64,000 nt of DNA, taken from Periplaneta americana. Taxonomy: Eukaryota > Arthropoda > Insecta > Blattodea > Blattidae. Of the stretch, positions 11,698 to 21,589 are shown piece by piece. Every line of letters begins with the position of its first letter. Position 1 is the first letter of the stretch. The DNA lies in assembly GCF_040183065.1 (NCBI RefSeq), contig NC_091130.1:28556359-28620358 (forward strand). Direction: 5' to 3'. The notes under the pieces were generated by a model. That model ran no database searches and was not told where the DNA came from. It saw nothing but the letters and a program-made list of their open reading frames with translations. The translations under genes and the position numbers were made by a program.

Positions 11698-11958
11698 AAC
11701 ACTGAAACATGAATCTTCCTCCCTGAATTATGGACTGAAGTACCACAATTTGGAACTGTACGAACTATAGGCACAGCAGAATATTACCACAATGAACTGC
11801 AGCATGAATTTTGTAAGAAATAGGTATCTACTTAACTTATGGTCATAGATGTATTGAAAGAAAAACAGACTACCTAAAATGAGATACTAAAAATGCGAGA
11901 AATAGAAATGGGAAGGACAGTATGAATAATACTGGTACACTTCCAATGAGATATCTCA

Positions 11959-12590
11959 AATAAATATAATTCAACTGGAGTTTACAATTCAAATAAATAT
12001 AATTAAACTGGAGTTTACAAACTAAAATGCAATAGCTGCCCACATTTTTACATAGGACAGACAGGAAGATCCTTTCATACAAGATATAATGAACATATTA
12101 AAGCTATAACCAAACACTACATCACATCAAATTACGAAGAACACATTATCAACAATAATCATGACTACAATAATATAGAAACAGATAAGAACTTATGGAA
12201 ATTTTACACATCACACCAAAAAGTTCACAGTTAAACATCTTAGAACAATACGAAATATATAAACATACAATAACATACCCACAACATATACTTAATACAC
12301 AGTTACAGTTCAATACCACACATTATTCGATGTCATGATACGTCATAACACACAAACAACCAGCCCCACCATAAGAGCAACACATCCCCACCCCTACAAC
12401 CGACAATTGCACATCGCAGAATTCAAGATCGCCAGTAGTTCAAGAGACACTGATGAAGACGTAACATCACGTTAAAAAAGGCCGTCTGTCCAAGGTATAT
12501 ACCTTTTTTAAAAATTTTAACACTTTTTAACGTGTGGCTAAACAGTTTTATGTTTTTAACAAACAAACTGTTAACGTGAACTATAATCAG
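11959..12590 (+). mobile_element. Penelope-like element, 3' part with GIY-YIG motif and 12-bp duplication
   Basis: The frame near 12020-12100 reads KCNSCPHFYIGQTGRSFHTR followed by YNEHIKAI, the YIG part of a GIY-YIG endonuclease, as at 4150-4897 but diverged. Perfect 12-bp flanks TGAGATATCTCA (947-958 of the 11 kb block: 11947-11958; and 12591-12602) delimit the insertion; the duplicated site is itself palindromic. A 32-bp direct repeat (AAATAAATATAATT...GGAGTTTACAA) lies at 11956-12021, at the 5' boundary. The ORF is broken after about 70 codons. Confidence 0.72.
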
Positions 12591-12602
12591 TGAGATATCT
12601 CA

Positions 12603-13188
12603 TATACAGTACTTGAGGAGCATGGGATATCAAGAATAGGTGAGCACAGATTTAAATTTTTATTACAGTATTGTAATGCAACAGAAATAAAAATATTTAT
12701 TTCCTGGAAAAAATAAATTAAAATGCGACAAAATGACCGACAGCCACATTTCTTTTATTTTACTTTTAAGCTGGACAGAGACTGGATACAGTGTATTTCA
12801 ATCTTCTGCATTTCTTAGCTAGTTCCTTCAGTATACCGCATCATTTTCATTCAGACATTTTCTCATGTACTCGTATTTATGTACATGAAAGCCAGTACAT
12901 CAAGGCAGTCTTTCCCTGCGCTGTTCCTAAGGTGGGCCTAAGTTTTCTTAGTGCTAAAAATGACCTTTCAGAAGTACGAGTAGTTAACAGGGGAAGTTGC
13001 CATTATTGTGAATATGTTGTGTGTTACTTAAAGTACGTCACTGTTATAATGTTGCAGAGCTTCAACAGCATTTCGTTTTTTATTTCTGGCAGGGTCTGGG
13101 GGGGGGGGACGGTCCCCCTCGCTGCGCCAGTGTGAAATAGAAATATGTGCATGAAGTTTGTAAAGGACACCCAGTGGCATAATACTGC
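12603..13188. other. Unassigned sequence with a G11 run
   Basis: No element recognised. GGGTCTGGGGGGGGGGG at 13091-13107 followed by CCCCCTCGCTGCGCCAGTG may be the terminus of an unidentified transposon. Confidence 0.35.
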
Positions 13189-13192
13189 TGTT

Positions 13193-15247
13193 CTGCCCTG
13201 CTAAGCAAAAGTGCCGTATCTGCAGGAAAATTGAAAAATGGGGTTTTCACACTTTATAGGGTTTTGTACTGTCAGAAATTCATTGGACTAGGTAAAAATG
13301 CGGTATCTTCAATGACAAATGAAATATAAGCTTTTTATTTTGCCGTATCTGCACAAAATCGCTAGATAAACTAAGAAAGACTGCAGTATGTGACTTATGC
13401 TAAGCAAAAGTGCGGTATGTGAATTGCAGATACTGCATTGTTGCTTAGTACCAAGCATATACCGCGGTCTTTCTTAGCATTGTCACACTCTTTTTATCCA
13501 CATGCCGCTTTCTGCTTCAGTATGCACCTGTCAGTGTTATATGAAACAGCAATCTGTGTTAAAAGCAATTATAATTATGTCTTCGTCTTCTAGACCTAAA
13601 CAATTGGTAAAATTAGCTTTGGAAAAATGTTCTTTATCCAACATGATAGAAAATGAAAATTTTAATTCAAGTGTTGCAAGTCAACTTATGAATTGTACCT
13701 TATGAGACATTCGCTTCAGTGGGAAAGAAATCTAAATTGAAACCTTTTGCATTTGTTTGGAATGAAGCTATTACAGGACGAAATAAGGAAGGTATTATAG
13801 GTACGTTTTACATGCTCCTGAAAGACACAGAGATGTCAAAATATGGTAATTTGGGTAGATAATTGTTCAAGCCAGAACAAGAACTGGTGTCTGTATTCTT
13901 TCTTGGTCTTCGTGGTGAATTCCAAGGAAATAGCTGACCAAGAAATCAACCTTTTCTGTTTTGAACCAGGGCACACATTTATTCTGCTTACAGTATTCAT
14001 CACCAAGTTCAAAATGTCTCTCAAAAAGCAGAAAAGAACATACGACTTTGACGATTTTGTAGACGCTTGTCAAGATGAAAATAATGGAAAAATGGAACTA
14101 ATAAAGATAGATCACACAAACTTCCACAAAGGAAAGATTGCACTGCCCATCAGAAAAAAACTGCAAAACAACTACCTTACCTCAAGAATACCATCGTTTA
14201 TGTGAAATCAGTGAGAGGTAACTATGTATTGGAGTACAAAACAACATATAATGAAAATGAAAGTTACAAAACTTTAGATTTCCTGCAAAAGAAAGCACAG
14301 AAAAGACATGGCATGCAATTGCCTGAACATCTGGATAAGCCCTGTGGATTTGATCTTGAGAAGAGAGATAGAATTGAGAACATCTTGAAAGAAGGCATTC
14401 CAGAAAATAGACTTAAATTCTGGCGAGATTTACTAATACAGTAAATATTTTGCGCATACTTATGTTTAAAGATTGATTACTTATTAATAATATTACATTG
14501 TTAATACTATAATTTTGTTCACGACTTAAATTGTGATTTTTTTTTGTCTCTCATAATGTCATGTTATGAAATAATTAGAAAGGATTTATCATATGTATTC
14601 AATTTTTGTTACTAATGGGTTTCTGCATTTGCTATTGCATATTATTTATGTAGCATTATTAATTAAAATAGAGAATCATCAACTTCAGAACTTCAACACA
14701 AGAGACGCCTAGAATCATAAGGGCCTAAAGCACACTGTGGTGAATTTGTATATTTTAGCATATATGCATGTTCTGGTATATTTTAATAGATATTGTAGGA
14801 TGTATAAGATTGTACCATGAACAAATCAAAACCTAACATATTAGAAATCTGAATAATAATTTGAATATCATAAATTAATGTGAATTTTTCGATTCCGTAC
14901 TTTGGGCCCTTATGGTTCTGGATGCCTGTTCTTTCATTTCTTAATTTTATGCAGATACCTTACTTCTCCTTAGCAGGGCGGCAACATACGGCATTTTGTA
15001 GTTAAGGCAGATATTTATATATTAAGTCATGCTGTGTTAAAGAGCGGTATCTGCAGTTTCTATTAAATGGCTGAATTAATATAATTTTTGTTTGTTTCAG
15101 TAATTTTGTAATGTCGTATATAGCTGGAAACCACATAAATTATGTAATCATACGTAAAAATCGAAAAGGGCTGTACAGAAAACTTTAAACTCGTTTTTCT
15201 CAATACTTTGCTTTTTGTAGATACGGCACTTAGCCTTAGCAGGGCAG
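13193..15247 (+). mobile_element. DNA transposon with 31-bp TIRs, 4-bp TSD and a DNCSSQNKN-type gene
   Basis: The left end CTGCCCTGCTAAGCAAAAGT (continuing GCCGTATCTGC) matches the inverted right end at 27 of 31 positions. The flanks are TGTT (13189-13192 and 15248-15251). Subterminal regions hold many further copies of the word GTGCCGTATCTGCA and of GCTAAG in both orientations (13210, 13303, 13340, 13383, 13408, 13425, 14950, 15040, 15217), as expected of transposase-binding sites. The interior carries a broken gene (next entry). I cannot place it in a described superfamily. Confidence 0.7.
13560..14444 (+). pseudogene. Decayed transposon protein with DNCSSQNKN motif
   Basis: Three frame-shifted segments read as one protein: about 13570-13835 (RPKQLVKLALEKCS, then KKSKLKPFAFVWNEAITGRN and IIGTFYMLLKDTEMSK), 13843-14014 (VIWVDNCSSQNKNWCLYSFL, INLFCFEPGHTFIL), and 14008-14444 (KKQKRTYDFDDFVDAC, then KKAQKRHGMQLPEHLDKPCG, ending FWRDLLIQ and a TAA). 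WVDNCSSQNKN resembles the core of insect proteins annotated DUF7869, an RNase-H-like domain found in mobile elements (from memory). At least two frameshifts and one stop make it inactive. Confidence 0.55.
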
Positions 15248-15369
15248 TGTTGCTGCAAGATTGTTCCTACAGTATGTGTCAGTCGACATCCAAATTAACC
15301 AGTTTTCTAAAAAAAATCATAAAAGAAAATAAAAAGATAATATATTCAACAATTTCATGTGTGACATTT

Positions 15370-16072
15370 TCTTGTATACACGATTTACCGCTTCGGAGTA
15401 GGTTTTTCACTGCAAACCCAGCTTTCTCCAGTGTTTCTTATTTTCTGCCTTCCTCTTTGTTTTCTCATATGATCCATATATCTTAATGTCGTCTTATCAT
15501 CTGATACCTTCTTCTGTCCCGAACTCTTCTCCCGTTCATCATTCCTTCCAGTGCATCCTTCAGTAGGCAGTTTCTTCTCAGCCAGTGACCCAATCAATTC
15601 CTTTTTCTCTTCCTGATCAGTTTCAACATCATTCTTTCTTCACCCACTTTTTTCCAACACAGCTTCATTTCTTATTCTGTCTGTCCACTTCACACGTTCC
15701 ATTCTTCTCCATATTCACATTTCAAATGCTTCTATTCACTTCTCTTCACTTAGTTGTAATGTCCATCTTTTTGCCCCATACAATTCCACACTTCATACAA
15801 AGCACTTCACTAGTCTCTTTCACAGTTCTTTTTCCAGAGGTCAGCAGAAGATGCTCCTTTCTCTATTAAAAGCTTCCTTGCCCATTGCTATCCTCATTTT
15901 GACTTCCTGGCAGCAGCTCATATTACTGCTTATAGTATACCCCAAGTATTTGAAGCTGTTCACTTGCTCTACTGCCTCTTTTAGAATTCGTAAGTTTATC
16001 TTCTGTATTTTTCTTCCTATGACCATGCTCTTCGTTTTATTTGCATTTATCTTCATCCCATAATGTTCAATC
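15370..16072 (-). mobile_element. LINE D (RTE-like) 3' part, first segment
   Basis: On the reverse strand the frames contain MKINANKTKSMVIGRKI, VNSFKYLGYTISSNMSC, and further downstream pieces of the SVALYGAETWTL and RNWLGHWLRR type, with frameshifts. Its upstream part continues at 17235-17345; the 1.16 kb between is a hAT insertion. The reverse complement has long pyrimidine-rich open frames that are shadows. Confidence 0.7.
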
Positions 16073-16393
16073 TATGGCAGGGGCGCTGCAAGGGGGGGGG
16101 GATTAAGGGGATATATCCCCTCCCGAAATTTTGAGAAAAATACGAAACAAGAAACAAAAATAATATTAATTTTAATTCGTGAATGTACATAGGAGTTAGA
16201 GAGTTTTCCATGTAAATTCTCTTTGCTAAAATGTTAAATTCCAAGAACTGCAGGAAGACAAACACAGCGTTCTTACTTCAAGACAGAGAGTCATGAAGAG
16301 TATTATAGGCTTTTAATTTTCCTTCTCTTCTTAGACTATTTCATTAGTCATTTCATTAGGACAGGTTTTTAAATCATAAGGGAATCCTAAAGT

Positions 16394-16850
16394 AAATGTC
16401 AAACTTTGCTGCCTAAAAACATAGTGCGAGCATCAGATGAAGATTTAGAAACTGCTGTTGAGGCTATAGTAAATCAATGGCCCAATGGTGTTGATGCATC
16501 ACCAGAGTCTTTCTTCAATGAATTGAGGATGCGGAGAAGAAATTTCCTTGATCAGAAAAATCTTCACCTAATACCTACTGATTTTATATCATCTTTGAAC
16601 AGGTGCAATGAAATTATTTTTCCCTGCACTTGCAAGGTGCTGAAACTTTTCTGCACGTTGCCTATAACTACAGCAACACCAGAACGGTCGTTCTCAACAT
16701 TGCGGTATTTGAAGACTTACTAGAGGAGCACGATGGGAGCAGACAGATTAAGTGGACTGGCCTTGATGTATATACATAAAAATGTAGAAGTAAAAGCTCA
16801 TGAAGTACTGGATGAAATGTCTAAGAAGCCTCGTCGTCGCCTTCTTCTGT
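16394..16850 (+). pseudogene. hAT transposase C-terminal (dimerisation) fragment
   Basis: The frame reads LPKNIVRASDEDLETAVEAI, then PTTATPERSF-type residues (TTATPERSFSTLRYLKTY), an amber codon at 16721-16723, then RSTMGADRLSGLALMYIHKN and ends RRRLLL with TAA at 16848-16850. ERSFSTLRRLKTYLR...RLSGLALL is the signature of the hAT C-terminal dimerisation region. The catalytic core is absent. Confidence 0.8.
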
Positions 16851-16904
16851 AAATGTCATTCTGCCATTGTTATTGTATTACAGTCATTGTAAATGTTAAA
16901 ATTA

Positions 16905-17120
16905 AAAAATTAAGATTTATTTAACAACGCTCGACGTTATATCAGCGTCGCCGGTGTGCCGGAATTTTTTCCTCCAGGACTTCTTTTACATGCCAGTAAA
17001 TCGACTGATATGAGGGCTGTCACATTTAAACACACTTAAATGCCATCGAGCTGGGTTGTGGTAGAACCCGCAACTTCCAGCACAGAAGGCTATACCGACT
17101 ACGCTACTCAGGCCAACTTG
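16905..17120 (-). mobile_element. SINE G (tRNA-derived)
   Basis: On the reverse strand, a tRNA-like head with A-box TAGCGTAGTCGG and B-box GGGTTCTACC precedes a body with AAGTGTGTTTAAATGTGACAG, TTTACTGGCATGTAAAAG and a TTAAATAAATC tail. A second copy is at 33106-33310 with the same order. Confidence 0.7.
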
Positions 17121-17234
17121 TAAATGTTTGTGACTTGGAAACAAATTGTGAGTATATAAACTTATTTCTCTATTACTCCATTTTTACTATCTCCTCAAAT
17201 CCCTCCCCGAAAAAAAATCCTGCGTCCGCCCCTG

Positions 17235-17345
17235 GTTCACAGCTGTCATTTAGCTCCAGTAGCATATCCTTTAGTATCATTTCCTCTTCTGCTAACAACG
17301 CCATATCATCAGCAAATCTTATGCACTTCATTCTTCTATTATAGG
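17235..17345 (-). mobile_element. LINE D, second segment (RT FADD region)
   Basis: The reverse strand reads FADDMALLAEEEMILKDMLL, then ELNDSCE, after which the sequence resumes at 16064 as HYGMKINANK across the hAT insertion. FADD is the RT catalytic motif (variant of YxDD). This joins the two halves of LINE D. Confidence 0.7.
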
Positions 17346-18031
17346 TCTATATACCGGTACTGTAGTTAGATCAAGACTGCTAACTGTTCCAGTAATCGTA
17401 CACTGATAAGTTGGTTTTGGTTGTTGAGTCTAATTATTGATTTGCCACAATCCATTGATAAATTATGTTACCATCTCTTTTTTGGAGTCATTGTTCTACA
17501 TTGGGTGCTTACCATTTAAATCTTCGAGTAAAAATAAATAGTCTCCTTGAGAAAGGAGACAATAATAGTACTGCACCAGTTAAAAGTGAGGTCTCGAGGT
17601 AATGGTATATAAAAATTTATGACACTGATTACAAGACTGCCTTTGATTTGTATTTTTATAGACATGAATTCCATAAGATAGGCCTATAATGTATCAGAGT
17701 GAATATTCCACTACCTCTTGAATGTGGTCTATGGAGGTTGTGAATGCTGTAATTTTTAAAGTTATACTTCGGAATATGATTATATATATATATATATTAC
17801 TCTTGAATACAGATTGTTATGAACCTTGCATTCCATTGGAGAGATCTAAGGCTGTTTGGAATGACTGGTTTATTTGACTCTTTCTTTTCCTGTCCAGGCC
17901 ATGAAGAGATAATATAATAATTATAGAAGACTTGAGATGATTTTTTTAGATTTTCATATATGATTATACTTGTTGGCGTTCATAGTGAATTTATGACATT
18001 CAAAAACGCTTCATGAATATTTCTGTCTTGT
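17346..18031. other. Unassigned sequence with short AT microsatellite
   Basis: A (TA)8 run at 17782-17799; nothing else recognised. Confidence 0.4.
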
Positions 18032-18058
18032 ATTAAGTATCAATACAAAACAAAATAC

Positions 18059-18733
18059 ATGGTAGTCAATAACAAAAATAATAATAAAACTTCTAAGTAC
18101 ATTGAGATTGATGATGCCAAATTTGAGACAGTCCAGAGCTTTGTATATCTTGGATCACTAGTTAATAGTAACAATGATATCTCAGAGGAAATAAGTAGAA
18201 GAATACAAAGCGCCAATAGGTGTTATTATGGGCTGCAAAAACAAGTTAAATCAAGATTGCTATCTCGTGGCACAAAATGTAGACTATATAAGACCCTAAT
18301 AAAACCAGTGTTGACCTATGCATCAGAGACGTGGCCTCTTAGCGAAAGGGATAAATTTAGATTGGCCGCATTCGAAAGGAAGATATTGCGAAGGATTTTT
18401 GGACCTGTAAGGGATGGTGAAACTTGGAGAATAAGATATAACAACGAATTATACCAGCTTTATGAGTCTCTCGATATAATAACATCCATTAAGATTGCTC
18501 GTCTGAGATGGGCAGGGCATGTTATGAGAATGGATGAATGTGAAATACCTAGGAAGGTGATGGAATATGGGATTGCTGGAGGAAGAAGAGTTGGAAGGCC
18601 AAAGCTACGATGGATGGACTGTGTTATGGATGACATTAAGAGGCTTGGAGTGAAGAACTGGTGGACAGTGGCTAAAGATCGAGACCGATGGAGAAGAATT
18701 CTTAAGGAAGCCAAGGCCCGATCCGGGCTGTAG
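18059..18733 (+). CDS. LINE C1 reverse transcriptase C-terminal open frame
   Basis: The 224-codon frame begins shortly after the 5' truncation and includes [55 protein letters not shown] and GRRVGRPKLRWMDCV, ending ARSGL then TAG. These are the segments downstream of the YxDD box in RTE-like LINEs. No catalytic RT motif is present, so the product cannot be an active RT. The ATG is only the first in the truncated copy, not a native start. Confidence 0.8.
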   Translation: MVVNNKNNNKTSKYIEIDDAKFETVQSFVYLGSLVNSNNDISEEISRRIQSANRCYYGLQKQVKSRLLSRGTKCRLYKTLIKPVLTYASETWPLSERDKFRLAAFERKILRRIFGPVRDGETWRIRYNNELYQLYESLDIITSIKIARLRWAGHVMRMDECEIPRKVMEYGIAGGRRVGRPKLRWMDCVMDDIKRLGVKNWWTVAKDRDRWRRILKEAKARSGL

Positions 18734-18737
18734 CGCT

Positions 18738-18800
<63 letters not shown>
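18738..18800 (+). repeat. (GAT)n microsatellite, LINE C1 tail
   Basis: About 21 uninterrupted GAT units directly after the TAG and a short CGCTAT. It is the 3' tail of the retrotransposon rather than an independent microsatellite. Confidence 0.9.
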
Positions 18801-18803
<3 letters not shown>

Positions 18804-18815
18804 AAGTATCAATAC

Positions 18816-19814
18816 TAACCCCTTGTGTTGTACTAATAGACTATATTGTACAACTCTTCTGTATATATTTAAACCAGACTGTAACTATAATTAAGACTTT
18901 GTAGTACTATTAAGATTTTTCCGACATATTCCTTCTGTTCTGCTGAATACCGTGGAATGTAAATAAATACAAATACAAATAGTTCTAATATTATGAATTT
19001 TCCTTTACTTCTGTATCTCATCACAGTATTTTGGTTAATGTTGAGGATCTTTCTTATTCTTTCAATTGGTATGTTTTTGGTATTCCAGATTAGACTTTTT
19101 AATTTATCAGAATGAAACATTTTTATCTACATCTTGAGTTCCTGTAAGGACTGCTCCTATGGGGCTTTGATTTAGCAAATGCTTCTGCTAATATTCTATT
19201 AGGCTATAGCCATATCCAGGGCAATCACGTGGAGGTAGTCAGCTCTCCCCCAATGAAAGTCATTCATTAGCTGCAAAATGTGTGGCGCGATACCTAAATG
19301 ATAAATAATAAGAATTTATCGCTCTCTTAAACAAACTGAGAGCCCAACACTGATTTTTTTTTTATGATTGAGCACTCTGTCCTATACTCTAAAATAATTT
19401 ACCAGCTACTGAAATAAATATGTTGTAAGCTGAAACAAATATGCACAGCAAAAAACAGAACATATGTTCTTCACTGAAGTTTACAAATTATACGAATCAG
19501 TGCCTCCTGAGTCACTGGTTCTTATTGTCACTTGTTAGACGTAATCGCATTGTAACTAGTTTTCAAGCTACAGGGGCGATGTGAGGTAGTCTTTAATCTC
19601 TTTCCATGTTGCATGCGCATGACGCTCACGCACTGTCACACATACAAATTAAAAATATACAGTAAGTTTGCGATATTAATTGAAAAAATATGGCAAAGGG
19701 TAAAAAAATTGAACAAAATTTAATTATACACAGCCTAGAAATGTTGGGGATGGATCGATCGCCTTACAAAAAATTTTTTGGGGGGAACGGGTACGCCCTT
19801 GATTATAGCAATTA
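18816..19814. other. Unassigned sequence
   Basis: No gene. GGGGGGAACGGGTACGCCCTTG at 19782-19802 may be the terminus of an unidentified DNA transposon. Confidence 0.35.
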
Positions 19815-20034
19815 CAAAATAATGTATGTATGTATTTTATTTCGTCCTAATGATCATACAGGATGATGTTGGGCACGTCAAATTAATACTAAAAACAGTT
19901 CTAAAACTAATACACATTTACAAAATAATGCTAATATATATAACATGGTGTATAATACTGACAAATGATTGCGTACTACCACTAAAATTGTCAAATCTTC
20001 GCACAATAAACCTAGAATTAATAATTATGTACTA
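19815..20034 (-). mobile_element. CR1/Jockey-like LINE F, 3' UTR portion (split by Helitron)
   Basis: Reverse-strand 3' UTR and tail of a LINE whose coding end lies at 21223-21421. The tail is (ATAC/CATA)n at 19824-19837. The UTR is interrupted by the Helitron at 20035-21177; the joined order is deduced from the orientation and from the uninterrupted 3' UTR-like sequence on both sides. Confidence 0.6.
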
Positions 20035-21177
20035 TCTATACTAATAATAAATCTGTAGCCAAAATTTTTCTGGTAATTTTCGATTTTCTAAAAATAATTG
20101 GTGTTAACATGTATAATTAACCATCCTGAAACCGAAAATCGCTTTTTTTTTTTTAATTTTTGTTTGTATGTCTGTCTGTCTGTCTGTATGTTTGTTACCT
20201 TTTCACGCGATAATGGCTGAACGGATTTCGATTAAAATTGGAATATAAATTAAGTTCGTTGTAACTTAGATTTTAGGCTATATGGCATTCAAAATACATT
20301 ATTTAAAAGGGGGATTATAAGGGGGCCTGAATTAAATAAATCGAAATATTTCGCTTATTATTGATTTTTGTGAAAAATGTTACATAACAAAAGTTTCTTT
20401 AAAAATAATTTGCGATAAGTTTTATTCCTTGAAAAATTTTGATAGGACTGATATTTAATGAGATAAATGAGTTTTAAACTTAAAATAACTGCCATCTAAG
20501 GCCGTGTAATAAATTAAGAAACAAATGACTTCGTCTATAAGGGGCCTTGGACAGCAACAATCGAAAGCTATGAAAGATAGCCTACAGAGAATGTTTCTGT
20601 GTTTGTATGAAGTAATATCGGAAGCTAAATTAACCGATTTGTATAATTAATTATTATTTCACCATTGGAAAGTGTAGTTTCTCTAGATGGACATAATGCT
20701 ATAATGTTATTACAGTAACTTCTGATATAATATAATATAATATAATATAATATATTATATAATATAATTTAAGTTATTTGAAGGGTTCAGAACCATACTG
20801 GGCCAAGCGCCATTTACTGAATACGTAGAAAACAAGGGTTAAAATTAAGTTATTACCTTAATTCAATGGAAACCTATAACAAGTAAAATAAAATATACAC
20901 ATTAAATCTAAATGATGTCAATCTTCATTAAACTATGGTTGCATGTAATAAAAATTAAGAAACATGTTAAAGGAATTGTCATTGCACCAAATGAATGTCT
21001 CTGGACCAAAATGATCGCATTTTAATTATTTGAATGCAATTTAAATTAAGTAACATATTAAACGATTTATCCTTCTATCAAACACGAATGTTCCCTGGAT
21101 CAAATGTCCTATTTTAATTATGTAATTACTTTATATTTATTTCTAACGGGTGCAGCGGAGCGCACGGGTACGGCTAG
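20035..21177 (+). mobile_element. Non-autonomous Helitron
   Basis: Starts TCTATACTAATAATAAATCT and ends with a GTGC-AGCGGA-GCGCAC hairpin followed by GGGTACGGCTAG. The 5' TC, 3' CTAG and the A/T insertion context (A at 20034, T at 21178), with no target duplication, are the Helitron signature. No Rep/helicase coding sequence is present. Internal repeats include TCTG/TATG runs at 20165-20190 and a TATAA run at 20737-20770. It sits within the 3' UTR of LINE F. Confidence 0.8.
20727..20770. repeat. (TATAA)n microsatellite
   Basis: About nine imperfect TATAA units within the Helitron. Confidence 0.85.
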
Positions 21178-21421
21178 TTAATAAATATGTACGTACAACT
21201 TAACATTTAATAACTGTAAATACTAACATTCAAGATATTCTTGTACTGAATAAAAATAACCATCCATAAGAAATTTCTTTAATTCTTTTTTGAATTTACC
21301 ATCAGTATTTAAGTGTTTAATTGACCCGGGTAATTTATTATAAAGAAGTCTGCCGTTGTAAGAAAAACTTTTTTCAAAAAGAGAACTTTTGTGTCCAAAC
21401 AGGTGCAAATTAGACGCCTAC
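21178..21421 (-). mobile_element. CR1/Jockey-like LINE F, C-terminal coding end
   Basis: The reverse-strand frame reads HKSSLFEKSFSYNGRLLYNK, LPGSIKHLNTDGKFKKELKK and FLMDGYFY, a pattern typical of the extreme C-terminus of CR1/Jockey-type LINE proteins (YxGxxLYNxLP...FKxxLKxFL). Stop at 21223-21225. Only this end is present: the copy is strongly 5' truncated. Confidence 0.7.
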
Positions 21422-21589
21422 ATTAAATTGAAAAATTCGTATTTTCCTTACCTGTGTGCAGGACACACCATATTTTGTACTCTTATGTGCTCCATAATTT
21501 ATTTTGAAAGTAAATCTAACATTACAAAAATTACACTTAAACTGTTTTCAACTTTTTTCTGACACAAGAAAAAATTCCACGTTTGTATT

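Larger units (their letters stand above)
16078..17234 (+). mobile_element. hAT transposon inserted in LINE D, with SINE G inside
   Basis: The ends are CAGGGGCGCTGCAAGG and (inverted) CAGGGGCGGACGCAGG, a typical hAT terminus. The host flanks share GTTCA (16065-16069, 17235-17239), a decayed duplication; 5 extra bases (TATGG) precede the left end. The interior encodes the C-terminal dimerisation region of a hAT transposase (16406-16850). SINE G occupies 16905-17120. Confidence 0.75.
18047..18800 (+). mobile_element. RTE-like LINE C1, 5' truncated, GAT-tailed
   Basis: Bounded by a perfect 15-bp duplication ATTAAGTATCAATAC (18032-18046 and 18801-18815). The 3' end is a (GAT/ATG)n microsatellite of about 63 bp, as in RTE/BovB-type LINEs. 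The encoded C-terminal region is continuous for 224 codons. The tight duplication and intact frame suggest a fairly recent insertion. Confidence 0.88.

Noticed and set aside
13501-13705. Separate small gene starting at 13502
   Set aside because: The frame enters the decayed DNCSSQNKN-type transposon gene and is only its upstream part; the first codons lie in subterminal repeat sequence.
18059-18733. Intact host gene with 224 codons
   Set aside because: Bounded by a 15-bp target duplication and a GAT tail; the residues are the LINE RT C-terminus.
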